A stretch of DNA of 5,526 nucleotides, taken from contig JAPLMC010000047.1 in the NCBI GenBank assembly GCA_026387215.1, forward strand, positions 1 through 5,526, given 5' to 3'. The notes under the pieces are model-generated. The model worked only from the letters and a program-made list of their open reading frames with translations. It was not told the origin of the DNA and ran no database searches. Below, piece after piece: positions 5,022-5,526 of this stretch. Each line of letters opens with the position of its first letter. The stretch's first letter is position 1. Source of the stretch: Candidatus Omnitrophota bacterium (GTDB lineage: Bacteria; Omnitrophota; Gorgyraeia; Gorgyraeales; Gorgyraeaceae). Made by a program: the position numbers and the translations under genes.

Positions 5022-5526
5022 ATGAACCAAAAATATAAAAATCTCGTTATAATAAAAGATAACATTTTAAAACAACGGGAATTCACAGTCCTCAATAAGG
5101 CATTTAACTCTGCTAAAATTCCTATGGTTCCTATAAAAGGCGTTGCGCTATTGTTCGAATTGCCAGATTATGGTGAAACAAGGTCTATGGCTGACATAGA
5201 CATACTTGTAAAAAAAGAAGATGTGTTTAAATCAAAAGCTATTCTTTTAACTCTAGGCTATAAAATCCCGGATAATGATTATTCAGAAAGCTATTACCTT
5301 AACCAATATCATCATTTACCGTTTTATAATAATAACTATATGGTAGAGCTCCATTGGAATCTATGCCCTCCCAGGCCAAACAATATCATCTTGCCAGAAC
5401 TCTGGCAAAAAATAAGGCATCTCGAATCCTATGAAAATACTATAAATCTGCTTTCACCTGAGGATACAATATTTTCCCTGACTCTTCATCTAAGGAGATT
5501 CAACGATCCTTTTTCATTGAGATACG
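5022..5526 (+). CDS. Nucleotidyltransferase-fold protein of the NTP_transf_5 type, N-terminal part (runs off right edge)
   Basis: The 168 visible residues begin MNQKYKNLVIIKDN and match the pattern of the uncharacterised nucleotidyltransferase family (Pfam NTP_transf_5). A helix is followed by IPMVPIKGVALLFELPDYG (33-51) carrying the family's KG at 39-40. Then comes TRSMADIDILVKKED (53-67), with the metal-binding Asp58 and Asp60 of the pol-beta-like fold. The GY after a helix (79-80) and VELHWNL (108-114) follow, where Glu109 is the likely third acidic residue. Members often sit in polysaccharide loci, but their substrate is not established. The segment before the KG motif is short compared with my recollection of other members, yet an in-frame stop at 5004-5006 leaves ATG 5022 as the first ATG. 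No Shine-Dalgarno site is seen. It follows the ligase-like gene on the same strand and likely shares its transcript. Confidence 0.85.
   Translation, partial: MNQKYKNLVIIKDNILKQREFTVLNKAFNSAKIPMVPIKGVALLFELPDYGETRSMADIDILVKKEDVFKSKAILLTLGYKIPDNDYSESYYLNQYHHLPFYNNNYMVELHWNLCPPRPNNIILPELWQKIRHLESYENTINLLSPEDTIFSLTLHLRRFNDPFSLRY

Overview
The window is AT-rich bacterial chromosome carrying six protein genes, two of them cut by the window edges. No rRNA, tRNA, CRISPR array or insertion sequence is visible. Every identification comes from reading the translated sequence and motifs by eye; no database search was run. The cell is clearly bacterial, with S15, PNPase, UppP and Shine-Dalgarno and sigma70-type signals. 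The mix of Lys-rich, AT-rich core genes with an O-antigen-ligase-type protein and an NTP_transf_5-type protein resembles genomes of uncultured Gram-negative phyla such as Omnitrophota, but that placement is only a guess.

Minus strand, read right to left (3656 to 1): a family 2 glycosyltransferase (3656-2757), a 63-bp gap holding a near-consensus promoter, rpsO (ribosomal protein S15, best start GTG at 2693), an intergenic stretch with a degenerate multi-hairpin repeat and a strong intrinsic terminator, pnp (polynucleotide phosphorylase, 2307-229), a 100-bp gap built around a 31-bp direct repeat with embedded palindromes, and the first 42 codons of uppP (undecaprenyl-diphosphatase, 128 to beyond the left edge). 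The rpsO-pnp pairing, with a terminator between the genes, is a classic bacterial arrangement.

Plus strand, from 3672 rightward: an O-antigen ligase/polymerase-like membrane protein (3672-4958) that starts only 15 bp from the divergently read glycosyltransferase, then, after a 63-bp gap, the 5' part of a nucleotidyltransferase-fold protein of the NTP_transf_5 type (5022 to beyond the right edge).

The left part is therefore RNA metabolism and translation housekeeping next to lipid-carrier recycling, and the right part is the edge of a surface-polysaccharide locus. The glycosyltransferase would build an undecaprenyl-linked glycan, the ligase-like protein would polymerise or transfer it, and UppP would recycle the carrier. 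This functional chain is inference. The most noteworthy non-coding signals are the paired repeat upstream of uppP, the terminator/repeat between rpsO and pnp, and the very compact divergent promoter region around 3657-3671. I see no convincing evidence for an entirely new system.
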